From Ruminococcus sp. (GTDB lineage Bacteria; Bacillota; Clostridia; Oscillospirales; Ruminococcaceae): 41,408 nt of DNA. Under the pieces are notes generated by a model, which made no database searches, was not told the DNA's origin, and was given only the letters and a program-made list of their open reading frames with translations. The stretch lies in contig JAIDTI010000088.1 of assembly GCA_029060755.1 (NCBI GenBank), forward strand, positions 1 to 41,408. The letters are read 5' to 3'. Shown here piece after piece: positions 13,648 through 22,056 of the stretch (positions are counted from its first letter, which is position 1; each line of letters opens with the position of its first letter). The translations under genes were made by a program, and so were the position numbers.

Positions 13648-14946
13648 TCAATCAAGCATCATATTGTCAAAATTATCTGCAAAACCTAAATGCTCATTTT
13701 TGTAATTGGAAAGTATAAGCTGAATTTCAGATTTTCTGCTGTCAATAGCATATTTTATCATTTTGTTAATATTTTCAGATGTGACATATCCCCTTGACAG
13801 AATTTTTGTCAGGTTTTCAGTATCTTCAACATCAGTCAGATATTTTACAACATCAACTATATTTTTTTTGATATAAAGATGTGCATTTGTGTTGTCAAGT
13901 GCGAAAACAAGATACAGAGCAAAAACTATTGCTATTTCATCTCCGTCCGTTGAATTTTTTAACAGACGTTCTTTTTCATTAGGATTTGCGTTCATAAAAC
14001 GATACGGTTCATAAAGATTTTTTGAATATACTGTTATTGACGATAAATTATCCCTTACTGTAATTTTTTCAAAAATACAATCTTCGAATGATTTTTCGTC
14101 AAAATTAATATCTGCAAAAGCTGTTATATCTTTCAGATTTTCACAATACGAAAATGCACATCTTTCTATACTTTTAACACTTTCAGGTATTTTTATACTT
14201 TTCAGGCTTTGGCATCTATAAAATGTAAATTCTTCGATTTTTTCGATACCGTCAGGAATATTTACACTAACAAGATTTTTACAATGTTCAAATGTACCCA
14301 TTGCAATTCTTGTTACGCTGTCAGGGATTACTATACTACGCAGATTTTCACAATATGCAAATGCACATCTTTCTATACTTTTAACACTTTCAGGAATTTT
14401 TATACTTTTCAGGCTCTGGCATCTATAAAATGAATATTCTTCAATTTTTTCGATACCGTCAGGAATATTTACACTTACAAGATTTTTACAATGTTCAAAT
14501 GCATTTATTGTAATTCTTGTTACGCTGTCGGGGATTACTATACTATGCAGATTTTCACAATATGCAAATGTTGCATTGTGAATTTCTGTTATGCCGTCGG
14601 GAATATTTACACTTTTAAGGTTCTCACACCTATAAAATGCCATCATTTTGATTTTCTTAACGCTGTCAGGGATTTTTATACTTTCAAGACTTTCACAATC
14701 ACTGAATGAGGAACTTCCTATAGTTACAACACCATAGTTAATATTAACACTTTTAAGACTTTTGCACTTATAAAATGCCATAAATTCAATTTCTCTGACA
14801 GTATCAGGAATTTCCACACTTGTTATATTCTGACAATATGCAAATGCGTTTTCTCCGATAGCCTTTACACCATAAGGAATAATTACTTCTTTTGTTCCGT
14901 CGTCAATATATTTTACAAGTACACCTTTTTTTATTTTAAATCCCAT
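13648..14946 (-). CDS. BspA-type LRR_5 protein, copy 1 (432 aa)
   Basis: About eleven LRR_5 repeats of 23 residues (IPDSV..I...AF..C.NL.SV pattern) fill residues about 20-290. A shared C-terminal helical block follows, ending in NLTKILSRGYVTSENINKMI and NEHLGFADNFDN. No signal peptide. Two 69-residue (207-bp) super-repeats lie in the middle at 14149-14355 and 14356-14562, nearly identical in DNA, pointing to recent duplication of three LRR units. ATG at 14946 has AAGGTGAT upstream. No clear promoter is found between it and glmM, so it may be reached by readthrough past the hairpin at 14964. Confidence 0.85.
   Translation of the reverse strand: MGFKIKKGVLVKYIDDGTKEVIIPYGVKAIGENAFAYCQNITSVEIPDTVREIEFMAFYKCKSLKSVNINYGVVTIGSSSFSDCESLESIKIPDSVKKIKMMAFYRCENLKSVNIPDGITEIHNATFAYCENLHSIVIPDSVTRITINAFEHCKNLVSVNIPDGIEKIEEYSFYRCQSLKSIKIPESVKSIERCAFAYCENLRSIVIPDSVTRIAMGTFEHCKNLVSVNIPDGIEKIEEFTFYRCQSLKSIKIPESVKSIERCAFSYCENLKDITAFADINFDEKSFEDCIFEKITVRDNLSSITVYSKNLYEPYRFMNANPNEKERLLKNSTDGDEIAIVFALYLVFALDNTNAHLYIKKNIVDVVKYLTDVEDTENLTKILSRGYVTSENINKMIKYAIDSRKSEIQLILSNYKNEHLGFADNFDNMMLD
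14149..14562 (-). repeat. Two tandem 207-bp repeats inside the LRR gene
   Basis: Units 14149-14355 and 14356-14562 each encode 69 residues (three LRRs) running from the residue after YCENL's tyrosine to the next YCENL. Differences are few and clustered (RITINAF against RIAMGTF; EYSF against EFTF). The high DNA identity contrasts with the diverged outer repeats. Confidence 0.75.
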
Positions 14947-14963
14947 AAAATCACCTTATTTAC

Positions 14964-14990
14964 AGTGCGGAGCTGTAATAACTCCGCACT
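14964..14990. other. Perfect 9-bp hairpin between glmM and the LRR genes
   Basis: AGTGCGGAG (14964-14972) pairs with CTCCGCACT (14982-14990). No T run follows on either strand, so it is not a standard terminator. It could be an attenuator or an mRNA-end stabiliser for glmM. Confidence 0.6.
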
Positions 14991-15002
14991 CATAATACAA
15001 AT

Positions 15003-16388
15003 TCAAACAGTATAACCTTTTGCTTTGATTACGTCAACAACCATATCAACACATCTGTGACATTCTTCTTCTGTCTGCGCTTCTGCCATTACACGAATAA
15101 GCGGTTCTGTACCACTCTCACGGACAAGCATTCTGCCTGATGTGCCAAGAATTTCAGATGCCTTTTCAACAGCTTCCTTGACATCAGGGTCATTCTGTGC
15201 CTCTGTCTTATTCTTTACTCTCACATTGACAAGCACCTGTGGATATACTTTGAATGGTTCAGCAAGTTCACTCAAAGTTTTCTTACTTCCAATCATAGCC
15301 TGCATCATCTTGAGACTTGTAAGTATTCCGTCACCTGTTGAAGCGTATTTTGAAAATATAATGTGTCCTGACTGTTCTCCGCCGATAATACAGCCATGTT
15401 CTTTCATGTACTCATAAACGTACTTGTCACCGACTGCCGTCTTTGCATAGCTTATTCCTGCCTCATCAAGTGCCTTGAAAAATCCGAAGTTGGACATAAC
15501 TGTTGCAACAACAGTACTGTTGATGAGCTTATCTCTGTTTTTCATGTAACAGCCATAAATATACAAAATATGGTCGCCTGTTATCACATTTCCCTTTTCG
15601 TCAACACAAAGACATCTGTCCGCATCTCCGTCATAAGCAAATCCTACATCAAGACCATTTTCAACAACATATTTCTGCAATACTTCGATATGTGTAGAGC
15701 CTGCATTATCGTTGATATTTATTCCGTTCGGGTTTGCATTGATAACATGAGTTTCAGCACCAAGCGCATCAAATACAGCCTTTGCAATTGTCCATGATGC
15801 ACCGTTTGCACAGTCAAGACCGACTTTTATTCCTCTGAATGAATATACTCCAAGTGAAATAAGATAACCGATATATCTGTTTCTGCCTGATACATAATCA
15901 ACAGAACAGCCGATTTTTTCGTTGACGGCAAAAGGAATTTCCTCCCACTTCTTGCCGAAAACATCAAGTTTTCCGTCAATATATGCCTCAACAAGTTCAA
16001 TAACATCATCTTCCATTTTTTCGCCGTTTCTGTTGATAAGTTTGAGTCCGTTATCGTGATACGGATTATGGCTTGCGGAAATCATGACTGCACAGTCAAA
16101 GCCGTCAACTCTTGATATATAGGCAACAGACGGTGTTGTTGTAACGTGAAGCAGATAAGCATCAGCACCCGAAGCAGTAAGACCGCCAACAAGTGAATAC
16201 TCAAACATATAGCTTGAACGGCGTGTGTCCTTGCCGATTACAATACGTGCTGGAGTATTGTCGCCGTTCTGTTTTCTAAGTTCTCCATAATACCAACCTA
16301 AAAAACGTCCGACTTTATATGCGTGGTCTGCTGTAAGATTCATATTAGCTGTTCCTCTGAATCCGTCTGTACCAAAATATTTTCCCAT
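15003..16388 (-). CDS. glmM: Phosphoglucosamine mutase GlmM
   Basis: Interconverts glucosamine-6-phosphate and glucosamine-1-phosphate, feeding UDP-GlcNAc for peptidoglycan. Residues visible are the N-terminal KYFGTDGFRG signature, the phosphoserine loop ISASHNPYHDNG with S106, the metal loop YDGDADRC and the C-terminal phosphate-binding RESGTEPLIRVM. The full family length of 461 aa is present. ATG at 16388 has AGGAGA upstream and a promoter at 16446. It is followed by the hairpin at 14964 and the LRR genes. Confidence 0.97.
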   Translation of the reverse strand: MGKYFGTDGFRGTANMNLTADHAYKVGRFLGWYYGELRKQNGDNTPARIVIGKDTRRSSYMFEYSLVGGLTASGADAYLLHVTTTPSVAYISRVDGFDCAVMISASHNPYHDNGLKLINRNGEKMEDDVIELVEAYIDGKLDVFGKKWEEIPFAVNEKIGCSVDYVSGRNRYIGYLISLGVYSFRGIKVGLDCANGASWTIAKAVFDALGAETHVINANPNGININDNAGSTHIEVLQKYVVENGLDVGFAYDGDADRCLCVDEKGNVITGDHILYIYGCYMKNRDKLINSTVVATVMSNFGFFKALDEAGISYAKTAVGDKYVYEYMKEHGCIIGGEQSGHIIFSKYASTGDGILTSLKMMQAMIGSKKTLSELAEPFKVYPQVLVNVRVKNKTEAQNDPDVKEAVEKASEILGTSGRMLVRESGTEPLIRVMAEAQTEEECHRCVDMVVDVIKAKGYTV

Positions 16389-16445
16389 GATTAAATATTC
16401 TCCTCATAACAATTATTTTCAGGCATTTTTATATATGCCATAATT

Positions 16446-16474
16446 ATTGTATCACATATTTCAAACATAGTCAA
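16446..16474 (-). promoter_or_regulatory. Sigma-A promoter of glmM
   Basis: TTGACT (16469-16474), 17 nt, TACAAT (16446-16451) on the minus strand. A small hairpin (GGCAT/ATGCC, about 16423-16440) lies in the leader. Confidence 0.7.
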
Positions 16475-16589
16475 GGCGGAATTTGCTGAAAATACAACGC
16501 AAAGTATTATTTTTTAATTGTAAATATCCATAAAATGTCTAATAAAAGCTGTTGAAAATAGTAAAAAAAGCTGAAAATGTATAAAACGC

Positions 16590-16618
16590 TTGACAAAGTG
16601 AAATAATAGTGGTAAATT
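16590..16618 (+). promoter_or_regulatory. Sigma-A promoter of the heat-shock operon
   Basis: TTGACA (16590-16595), 17 nt, TAAATT (16613-16618), immediately followed by the CIRCE operator. Confidence 0.85.
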
Positions 16619-16622
16619 ATTA

Positions 16623-16649
16623 TTAGCACTCATATAGTGAGAGTGCTAA
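16623..16649. promoter_or_regulatory. CIRCE operator (HrcA binding site)
   Basis: TTAGCACTC (16623-16631), 9-nt spacer, GAGTGCTAA (16641-16649): an exact match to the CIRCE consensus. It covers the transcription start, so HrcA represses its own operon. Confidence 0.97.
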
Positions 16650-16683
16650 AAGCAATAAGGCTTTTAAGAAAGGTTGTGTTATC

Positions 16684-17724
16684 GTGGACGACAGAAAGCT
16701 TAAAGTTCTTGCTGCTGTAGTTGACGAGTTTATCAGAACGGGAGAGCCTGTCGGTTCAAAAGCAATTTCAAAACTTGAACACATAAAAGTTTCAGCTGCC
16801 ACTATAAGAAATGATATGGCAATGCTTGAACAGCTTGGCTATCTTGAACAACCTCACACATCAGCAGGCAGAATCCCGACGTATCTCGGCTATCGTCTCT
16901 ATATTGATAAGCTTATGACTTTGCCTGAACTTTCCGACGAGGAAAAAACAAGACTTGATGAACTTCTTGGCGGTGATGATGTTCCCGAAGAACTTCTTAT
17001 ACAAAATGCCGCCGCCGCACTTACTGAACTTACTCAATGTGCCGCTGTAGTTACAAATTCAGCTCCACGATTTTCAGTAATATCAAAAGTTGAAGTTATA
17101 CCGACAGGAAAAAGAATTTATGTTATACTGCTGATAACATCAAACGGAAGCATAAAAAATAAAGCCTGCCGTCTTGAATTTGATTTAAGCAATGAACAGC
17201 TCGAATTTTTTACTCACTATGTAGAACAGAATCTGAATGGTGTTTCTGTTGACGAACTTTCCGAAGAAATGCTCGATAAGATGATTACAGCAGTTTCAGC
17301 ATATATGGTCAGTCTCTCTCCTCTTGTAAAGGGAATATGCGAACTCTCCGAAGATTTGAAACAGCAACAGCTTACAGTCAGCGGAAGTGAAAAACTTCTT
17401 TCATGTGATGAACTGGACAAAATGGAAGTTGTACGATTTATTGAACATAAGCACGAACTGACCGACCTGCTGGAAGAATCATTCAGCGGTATCCAGATAA
17501 AATTCGGTGCAGACGGGAATTTTGCCATAGGAAATTCAAGCATGATTGTTTCAAAATACCGCAAAAAAGGCAAAGATGCCGGCTCACTCGGTATAATAGG
17601 ACCAATGAGAGTTAATTATAAAAAAATTATTCCATATATTGATTATCTCACTCATAAGATTTCAGACCTTATGTCTGAAGATGACGACATAACACTATCA
17701 GCTGATAGTCCACCCGATTCATAG
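16684..17724 (+). CDS. hrcA: Heat-inducible repressor HrcA
   Basis: Winged-helix repressor of class I heat-shock genes that binds CIRCE and is kept active by GroEL. The N-terminal DNA-binding part (DDRKLKVLAAVVDEFIRTGEPVGSKAI, then AATIRNDMAMLEQLGYL) and the C-terminal domain with GNSSMIVSKYRKKG and GIIGPMRVNYKKIIPYIDYL are typical. Length of 346 aa is normal. The start is GTG at 16684 with AAAGG upstream. First gene of hrcA-grpE-dnaK-dnaJ. Confidence 0.97.
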   Translation: MDDRKLKVLAAVVDEFIRTGEPVGSKAISKLEHIKVSAATIRNDMAMLEQLGYLEQPHTSAGRIPTYLGYRLYIDKLMTLPELSDEEKTRLDELLGGDDVPEELLIQNAAAALTELTQCAAVVTNSAPRFSVISKVEVIPTGKRIYVILLITSNGSIKNKACRLEFDLSNEQLEFFTHYVEQNLNGVSVDELSEEMLDKMITAVSAYMVSLSPLVKGICELSEDLKQQQLTVSGSEKLLSCDELDKMEVVRFIEHKHELTDLLEESFSGIQIKFGADGNFAIGNSSMIVSKYRKKGKDAGSLGIIGPMRVNYKKIIPYIDYLTHKISDLMSEDDDITLSADSPPDS

Positions 17725-17736
17725 AAAGGAGCAGAA

Positions 17737-18288
17737 ATGGAAGAAAAAAATATTAACAATGAAATTTCTGAAGAAGAAGTTGTTGAGGAAGTCAAAGAAA
17801 ATGAATCCACTGATGAAGATGACGCTGTAAGCGAATACAACGATACAGCAGTTCAGATTGCTGAAATGGAGGAGGAACTTTCAAAGGCAAAAGATGATTA
17901 CATCAGACTTTATGCAGAATATGACAATTTCAGAAAAAGAACAGTAGTTGAAAAAGCAGAAATTTATTCAAATTCCACTGCAAAATTTACTGAAAATCTT
18001 CTCCCCGTTATTGACAGCTTTGAACGTGCATTAGATTGCGAATGTACAGATGAAAACTTCAAGAACGGTATGAATATGATTTTCAACCAGTTCAAAGAAT
18101 TTCTGAACAAAATGAACATCAAGGAAATTGATGCAATGGGAAAAGAATTTGACCCGAATTATCACAATGCAATACAACAGCTTGCTGATACTGATTACGC
18201 AAGCAATCATGTATGTGCAGTATATCAGAAAGGCTATATGGCTGGTGACAAGCTTATCCGTCCTGCTATGGTTGCAGTTGCAAACTGA
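17737..18288 (+). CDS. grpE: Nucleotide exchange factor GrpE
   Basis: Releases ADP from DnaK. A Glu-rich disordered start (residues 1-40), a long coiled coil (about 45-95, DDYIRLYAEYDNFRKRT) and the C-terminal beta domain (MGKEFDPNYHNAIQQ, VYQKGYMAGDKLIRPAMVAVA) are all present. It is 12 nt after hrcA with AAAGGAG before ATG. 183 aa is usual. Confidence 0.96.
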   Translation: MEEKNINNEISEEEVVEEVKENESTDEDDAVSEYNDTAVQIAEMEEELSKAKDDYIRLYAEYDNFRKRTVVEKAEIYSNSTAKFTENLLPVIDSFERALDCECTDENFKNGMNMIFNQFKEFLNKMNIKEIDAMGKEFDPNYHNAIQQLADTDYASNHVCAVYQKGYMAGDKLIRPAMVAVAN

Positions 18289-18380
18289 TTAGCATAAACA
18301 AATCAGAAAAATATCACAATTAAAATATATCCAATTAAAACAAGCATTAATGCTTTTTTATCAAGAAAGGAAGATTTATT

Positions 18381-20231
18381 ATGGGAAAAATTATCGGTAT
18401 TGATTTAGGTACAACAAACTCATGCGTAGCTGTTATTGAGGGCGAAAACGCTGTAGTTATTCCTAACAGTGAGGGTGCAAGAACAACTCCTTCTGTTGTT
18501 GCTTTCACAAATAACGGTGAACGTCTTGTCGGTCAGGTTGCTAAACGTCAGGCTATCACAAATCACGAAAAGACAATATCTTCAATAAAAAGACACATGG
18601 GTTCAGACTATAAAGTCGGCATTGACGGAAAAAATTACACTCCGCAGGAAATCTCTGCTATGATTCTCCAGAAACTTAAGGCAGATGCAGAGTCATATCT
18701 CGGTCAGCCGGTTACAGAAGCTGTTATTACTGTTCCTGCATACTTCACAGATGCACAGAGACAGGCAACAAAAGATGCAGGTCAGATTGCAGGTCTTAAT
18801 GTAAGACGTATTATCAATGAGCCGACTGCTGCTGCTCTTTCATATGGTATCGACAAGGAAGAAGACCAGATTGTTATGGTTTATGACCTCGGCGGCGGTA
18901 CTTTTGATGTATCTATTATTGAAATGGGCGAAGATATTCAGCAGGTTAAGGCTACAGCAGGCAACAACCGTCTTGGCGGTGACGATTTCGACCAGCGTAT
19001 AATTGACTGGATTGTAAGCGAATTTAAGAAAACAGAGGGCGTTGACCTTTCAAACGATAAAATGGCTGCTCAAAGACTTAAAGATGCTGCTGAAAAATCA
19101 AAGATTGAGCTTTCATCTACAACAACATCAAACATCAACATTCCTTTCATTACTGTTGATGCTACAGGTACTCCGAAACATCTTGACCTTACTCTTACAC
19201 AAGCTAAGTTCAATGAACTTACAGCAGACCTCGTAGAAGCTACTATGGGTCCTGTACGTCAGGCACTCGCAGACAGCAAGCTTTCAATCTCTGAAATTGA
19301 CAAGGTTCTTATGGTCGGCGGTTCTTCAAGAATACCTGCTGTTCAGGACGCTGTTAAGAAGCTTATCGGCAAAGAGCCATTTAAGGGCATCAATCCTGAT
19401 GAATGTGTTGCACTCGGTGCTGCATATCAGGGCGGTGTACTTGGCGGTGACGTTAAAAACGGTCTCCTCCTCCTTGATGTTACTCCGCTTTCACTCGGTA
19501 TCGAAACAGCCGGCGGTGTATGCACAAAGATGATTGAGAGAAATACAACAATCCCGACAGAGAAAAAACAGATTTTCTCAACATATGCAGATAATCAGAC
19601 TGCTGTTGATATTAATGTACTTCAAGGTGAGCGTGAATTTGCAAGAGACAATAAACAGCTTGGCACATTCCGTCTTGACGGCATTGCTCCTGCTCCACGT
19701 GGAATCCCACAGATTGAAGTAAAATTTGATATTGACAGAAATGGTATTGTACACGTTTCCGCTAAAGACCTTGGAACAGGCAAGGAACAGAACATCTCTA
19801 TCACAGCATCTACAAATATGTCAAAAGAAGACATTGACAAGGCTGTACGTGAGGCTGAACAGTTCGCAGCAGAAGATAAAAAACGCCGTGAAGAAGTTGA
19901 CACAAAGAATGAAGCTGAAAATCTTGTATTCCAGTGCGAAAAGGCTATCAGTGATTTCGGTGACAAGGTTTCTGCTGATGAAAAGTCCAGCATTGAGAAT
20001 AAGTGTTCTGCACTTAAATCTGCAATCAGCGCAAACAACATGACAGAAATCAAGAATCTTAAAGAGGATTTACAGAAGTCTTTCTATGATATTTCATCAA
20101 AGATTTACAGTGCCGCAGGCGGTGCAAATGGTGCAGGCGGAGTTGACCCGTCACAGTTTGCAGGTGATATGGGCGGAGAAGCTCCTTCAAATGATGACAA
20201 TGTTGTTGATGGTGACTTTACCGAAGTTTAA
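18381..20231 (+). CDS. dnaK: Chaperone DnaK (Hsp70)
   Basis: ATP-driven folding chaperone. The ATPase domain starts [13 protein letters not shown], with the [11 protein letters not shown] phosphate loop and [12 protein letters not shown]. The linker and substrate domain begin at [16 protein letters not shown], and the lid ends in a Gly-rich tail with [12 protein letters not shown]. 616 aa, as in Firmicutes. ATG at 18381 follows GAAAGGAAG. The 92-nt gap after grpE holds no clear promoter, only a short AAGCATTAATGCTT palindrome. Confidence 0.98.
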   Translation: MGKIIGIDLGTTNSCVAVIEGENAVVIPNSEGARTTPSVVAFTNNGERLVGQVAKRQAITNHEKTISSIKRHMGSDYKVGIDGKNYTPQEISAMILQKLKADAESYLGQPVTEAVITVPAYFTDAQRQATKDAGQIAGLNVRRIINEPTAAALSYGIDKEEDQIVMVYDLGGGTFDVSIIEMGEDIQQVKATAGNNRLGGDDFDQRIIDWIVSEFKKTEGVDLSNDKMAAQRLKDAAEKSKIELSSTTTSNINIPFITVDATGTPKHLDLTLTQAKFNELTADLVEATMGPVRQALADSKLSISEIDKVLMVGGSSRIPAVQDAVKKLIGKEPFKGINPDECVALGAAYQGGVLGGDVKNGLLLLDVTPLSLGIETAGGVCTKMIERNTTIPTEKKQIFSTYADNQTAVDINVLQGEREFARDNKQLGTFRLDGIAPAPRGIPQIEVKFDIDRNGIVHVSAKDLGTGKEQNISITASTNMSKEDIDKAVREAEQFAAEDKKRREEVDTKNEAENLVFQCEKAISDFGDKVSADEKSSIENKCSALKSAISANNMTEIKNLKEDLQKSFYDISSKIYSAAGGANGAGGVDPSQFAGDMGGEAPSNDDNVVDGDFTEV

Positions 20232-20243
20232 TTAATCTGAATT

Positions 20244-20277
20244 TTTCAGGGCGGAAAAATACACTTTCGCCCTGAAT
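20244..20277 (+). terminator. Hairpin between dnaK and dnaJ
   Basis: TTCAGGGCG and CGCCCTGAA form a perfect stem around a 14-nt loop; the following ATGTGATTTT has only a weak T run. It is likely a partial terminator or processing signal lowering dnaJ relative to dnaK. Confidence 0.5.
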
Positions 20278-20300
20278 GTGATTTTATATGGAGAATATTT

Positions 20301-21452
20301 ATGGCTGATAAAAGAGATTATTATGAAGTTCTGGGTATACAAAAAGGTGCATCAGAAGATGAAATAAAAAAGGCTTACAAGAAAAAAGCCCGTGAATACC
20401 ACCCCGATTTACACCCTGATGACCCGACTTGTGAGGAGAAAATGAAAGAAGTCAATGAAGCTTATGAAATTCTCTCAAGTCCTGAAAAGAAAGCAAACTA
20501 CGACCAGTTCGGTCATGCAGGTGTAGACCCGAACTATGGTGCAGGTGCAGGCGGTTTCGGCGGAATGAGCGGTTTCGGCGATATGGGTGATATTCTTGAA
20601 AGCATTTTCGGCGGTTTCGGCGGATTCTCTGGTGGCAGTTCACGTTCAAATGCAAATGCTCCAAGACGTGGCTCTGATATTCAGGAATCTATACTTATTA
20701 ACTTTATGGACGCTTGCAACGGAAAAAAACAAGAATTGAAAATATATCGCATGGCTGTATGTGATATGTGTCACGGCAGTGGTGCAGAATCAGGCACTTC
20801 ATCTGAAGTATGTCCGGAATGTCAGGGCAGAGGAAGTATAAAGGTCGGACAGCGTACCCCTTTTGGCGTTATATCATCAACAAAAACCTGTCCACGATGT
20901 TCAGGCAAGGGAAAAGTAATAAAAAATCCTTGTACGGCTTGTCGTGGAGCAGGACGTGTGAGAGTTCAAAAAACAATAAATGTAGATATTCCGGCAGGAA
21001 TAGACAACGGTCAAACAATCAGATTAAGCGGTCAGGGCGACTGCGGTATAAACGGCGGACCGTCGGGAGATGTTCTGCTTAACATTTCCATAAAGAAACA
21101 CCCTATATTTGTAAGAGACGGTTATGACATCAACTGCGATATTCCTGTAACATATACAGAAGCTGTTCTTGGTGCTGAAATTACAGTTCCTACAATTGAC
21201 GGCGATGTGAGATACAGCATAAGCGAAGGTACTCAAAATGGCACTGTAGTACGTCTAAGAGGAAAGGGCGTAAAGAGACTTAACAGAACTGACAGAGGTG
21301 ACCAGTTTATAAAAATCTATGTGGAAGTTCCGAAAAATCTCACCAAAAAACAAAAAGATATGCTAAGAGAATTTGAGGCATCTCTCACAGAAAAAAATTA
21401 TGCAAAAAGACAAAGTTTCTTTGATAAGATAAAAGCAAAACTGGATTTCTGA
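20301..21452 (+). CDS. dnaJ: Chaperone DnaJ (type I Hsp40)
   Basis: Delivers clients to DnaK and triggers its ATPase. J domain (1-70) with HPD in EYHPDLHPDD, a Gly/Phe-rich linker (about 78-115), four zinc-binding repeats (CDMCHGSG, CPECQGRG, CPRCSGKG, CTACRGAG) and the C-terminal substrate domains are complete. 383 aa. ATG at 20301 follows GGAGAAT. Last gene of the HrcA operon. Confidence 0.97.
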   Translation: MADKRDYYEVLGIQKGASEDEIKKAYKKKAREYHPDLHPDDPTCEEKMKEVNEAYEILSSPEKKANYDQFGHAGVDPNYGAGAGGFGGMSGFGDMGDILESIFGGFGGFSGGSSRSNANAPRRGSDIQESILINFMDACNGKKQELKIYRMAVCDMCHGSGAESGTSSEVCPECQGRGSIKVGQRTPFGVISSTKTCPRCSGKGKVIKNPCTACRGAGRVRVQKTINVDIPAGIDNGQTIRLSGQGDCGINGGPSGDVLLNISIKKHPIFVRDGYDINCDIPVTYTEAVLGAEITVPTIDGDVRYSISEGTQNGTVVRLRGKGVKRLNRTDRGDQFIKIYVEVPKNLTKKQKDMLREFEASLTEKNYAKRQSFFDKIKAKLDF

Positions 21453-21472
21453 ACAAATATTATGCAGGAATA

Positions 21473-21501
21473 TTGACAAGTTAAAATAAATATGATATAC
21501 T
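21473..21501 (+). promoter_or_regulatory. Strong orphan promoter downstream of dnaJ
   Basis: TTGACA (21473-21478), 17 nt, TATACT (21496-21501), just 20 nt after the dnaJ stop. No protein gene on this strand follows; the only thing it can drive is the structured segment at 21508. Confidence 0.75.
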
Positions 21502-21507
21502 AATAAA

Positions 21508-21580
21508 GGAATCATTGATGACTGATAAGCGTAGCTGATTTTATTTAGTCAAACTTAAGTTGTTCAATGATTCTGTTTTT
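21508..21580 (+). ncRNA. Candidate small structured RNA, unknown family
   Basis: The predicted transcript from the promoter at 21473 begins with GAATCATTGA (21509-21518), which pairs perfectly with TCAATGATTC (21564-21573), extended by a G-T pair. The 45 nt inside can fold into at least one arm (TGACT 21519-21523 with AGTCA 21547-21551) and a small AACTTAAGTT hairpin, giving a three-way-junction shape. GTTTTTAT follows the closing helix like a terminator tail. If it reads through, the next stop is the terminator at 21631, giving about 150 nt. No protein frame of note. It does not match an RNA family I recognise. Confidence 0.5.
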
Positions 21581-21630
21581 ATAATCTGCAATGGCATCAC
21601 GGTTATTTAAAGTGAGATTTCTGATTGAAA

Positions 21631-21660
21631 AAGGACGGTTTCAGACCGCCCTTATTTTTT
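21631..21660. terminator. Bidirectional terminator, end of two convergent units
   Basis: AAGGACGGT (21631-21639) and ACCGCCCTT (21645-21653) form a 9-bp stem with one wobble pair around TTCAG; T runs follow on both strands. It ends the heat-shock/small RNA side and the long leftward operon. Confidence 0.85.
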
Positions 21661-22045
21661 ATGGATTTTTTTTGTTTATCGTACGAAGTACAATTTTTTT
21701 CAGTCGCTCACACGTGTCATCAGGAAAATTCATAACAAAAGTGAGTGCCTGTTCGTGTGCATCTTCGTGCGGAATTTTAAGAAACTTATGAAAAAACAAG
21801 TATACTTCATCAAAATTACGGAGAATTTCATCAACTTTTGCTTCACCCTCCGGAGTAAGTACAACGCTGTTGCAGAAATCTTCATAAACATAACCTGAAT
21901 TTGCAAGACAACGCAGTGTTTTACTCACACACGGACGTGATACGCCAAGATGACGTGATATATTCACACATTTCACATACTCATCTTTCTGCGATAGTTC
22001 CTTTATAGCAACAAGGTATTTTACCTGTCCTGAACAATGTTTCAT
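21659..22045 (-). CDS. DtxR/MntR-like winged-helix regulator (128 aa)
   Basis: The N-terminal 65 residues fit a DtxR/MntR-type winged helix (VKYLVAIKELS, VNISRHLGVSRPCVSKTLRCLANSGYV, VLTPEGEAKVDEIL). The C-terminal dimer part (about 75-120) is short. The metal ligands expected in MntR (a histidine in the HELLEQFL-like segment and the E..EH cluster) are not evident; the matching stretch reads HEDAHEQALTFVMNF. It may bind other ligands or none. ATG at 22045 has AGGAGGGG just upstream. Last gene of the long leftward unit, 11 nt after pgsA. A MarR-like label is the main alternative. Confidence 0.7.
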   Translation of the reverse strand: MKHCSGQVKYLVAIKELSQKDEYVKCVNISRHLGVSRPCVSKTLRCLANSGYVYEDFCNSVVLTPEGEAKVDEILRNFDEVYLFFHKFLKIPHEDAHEQALTFVMNFPDDTCERLKKIVLRTINKKNP

Positions 22046-22056
22046 AGTCCCCTCCT

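Noticed and set aside
14209..14709. Two rightward frames of about 73 codons with repeated Phe/Thr/Cys patterns
   Set aside because: They are the antisense of the LRR repeats; the repeated look comes from the LRR DNA.
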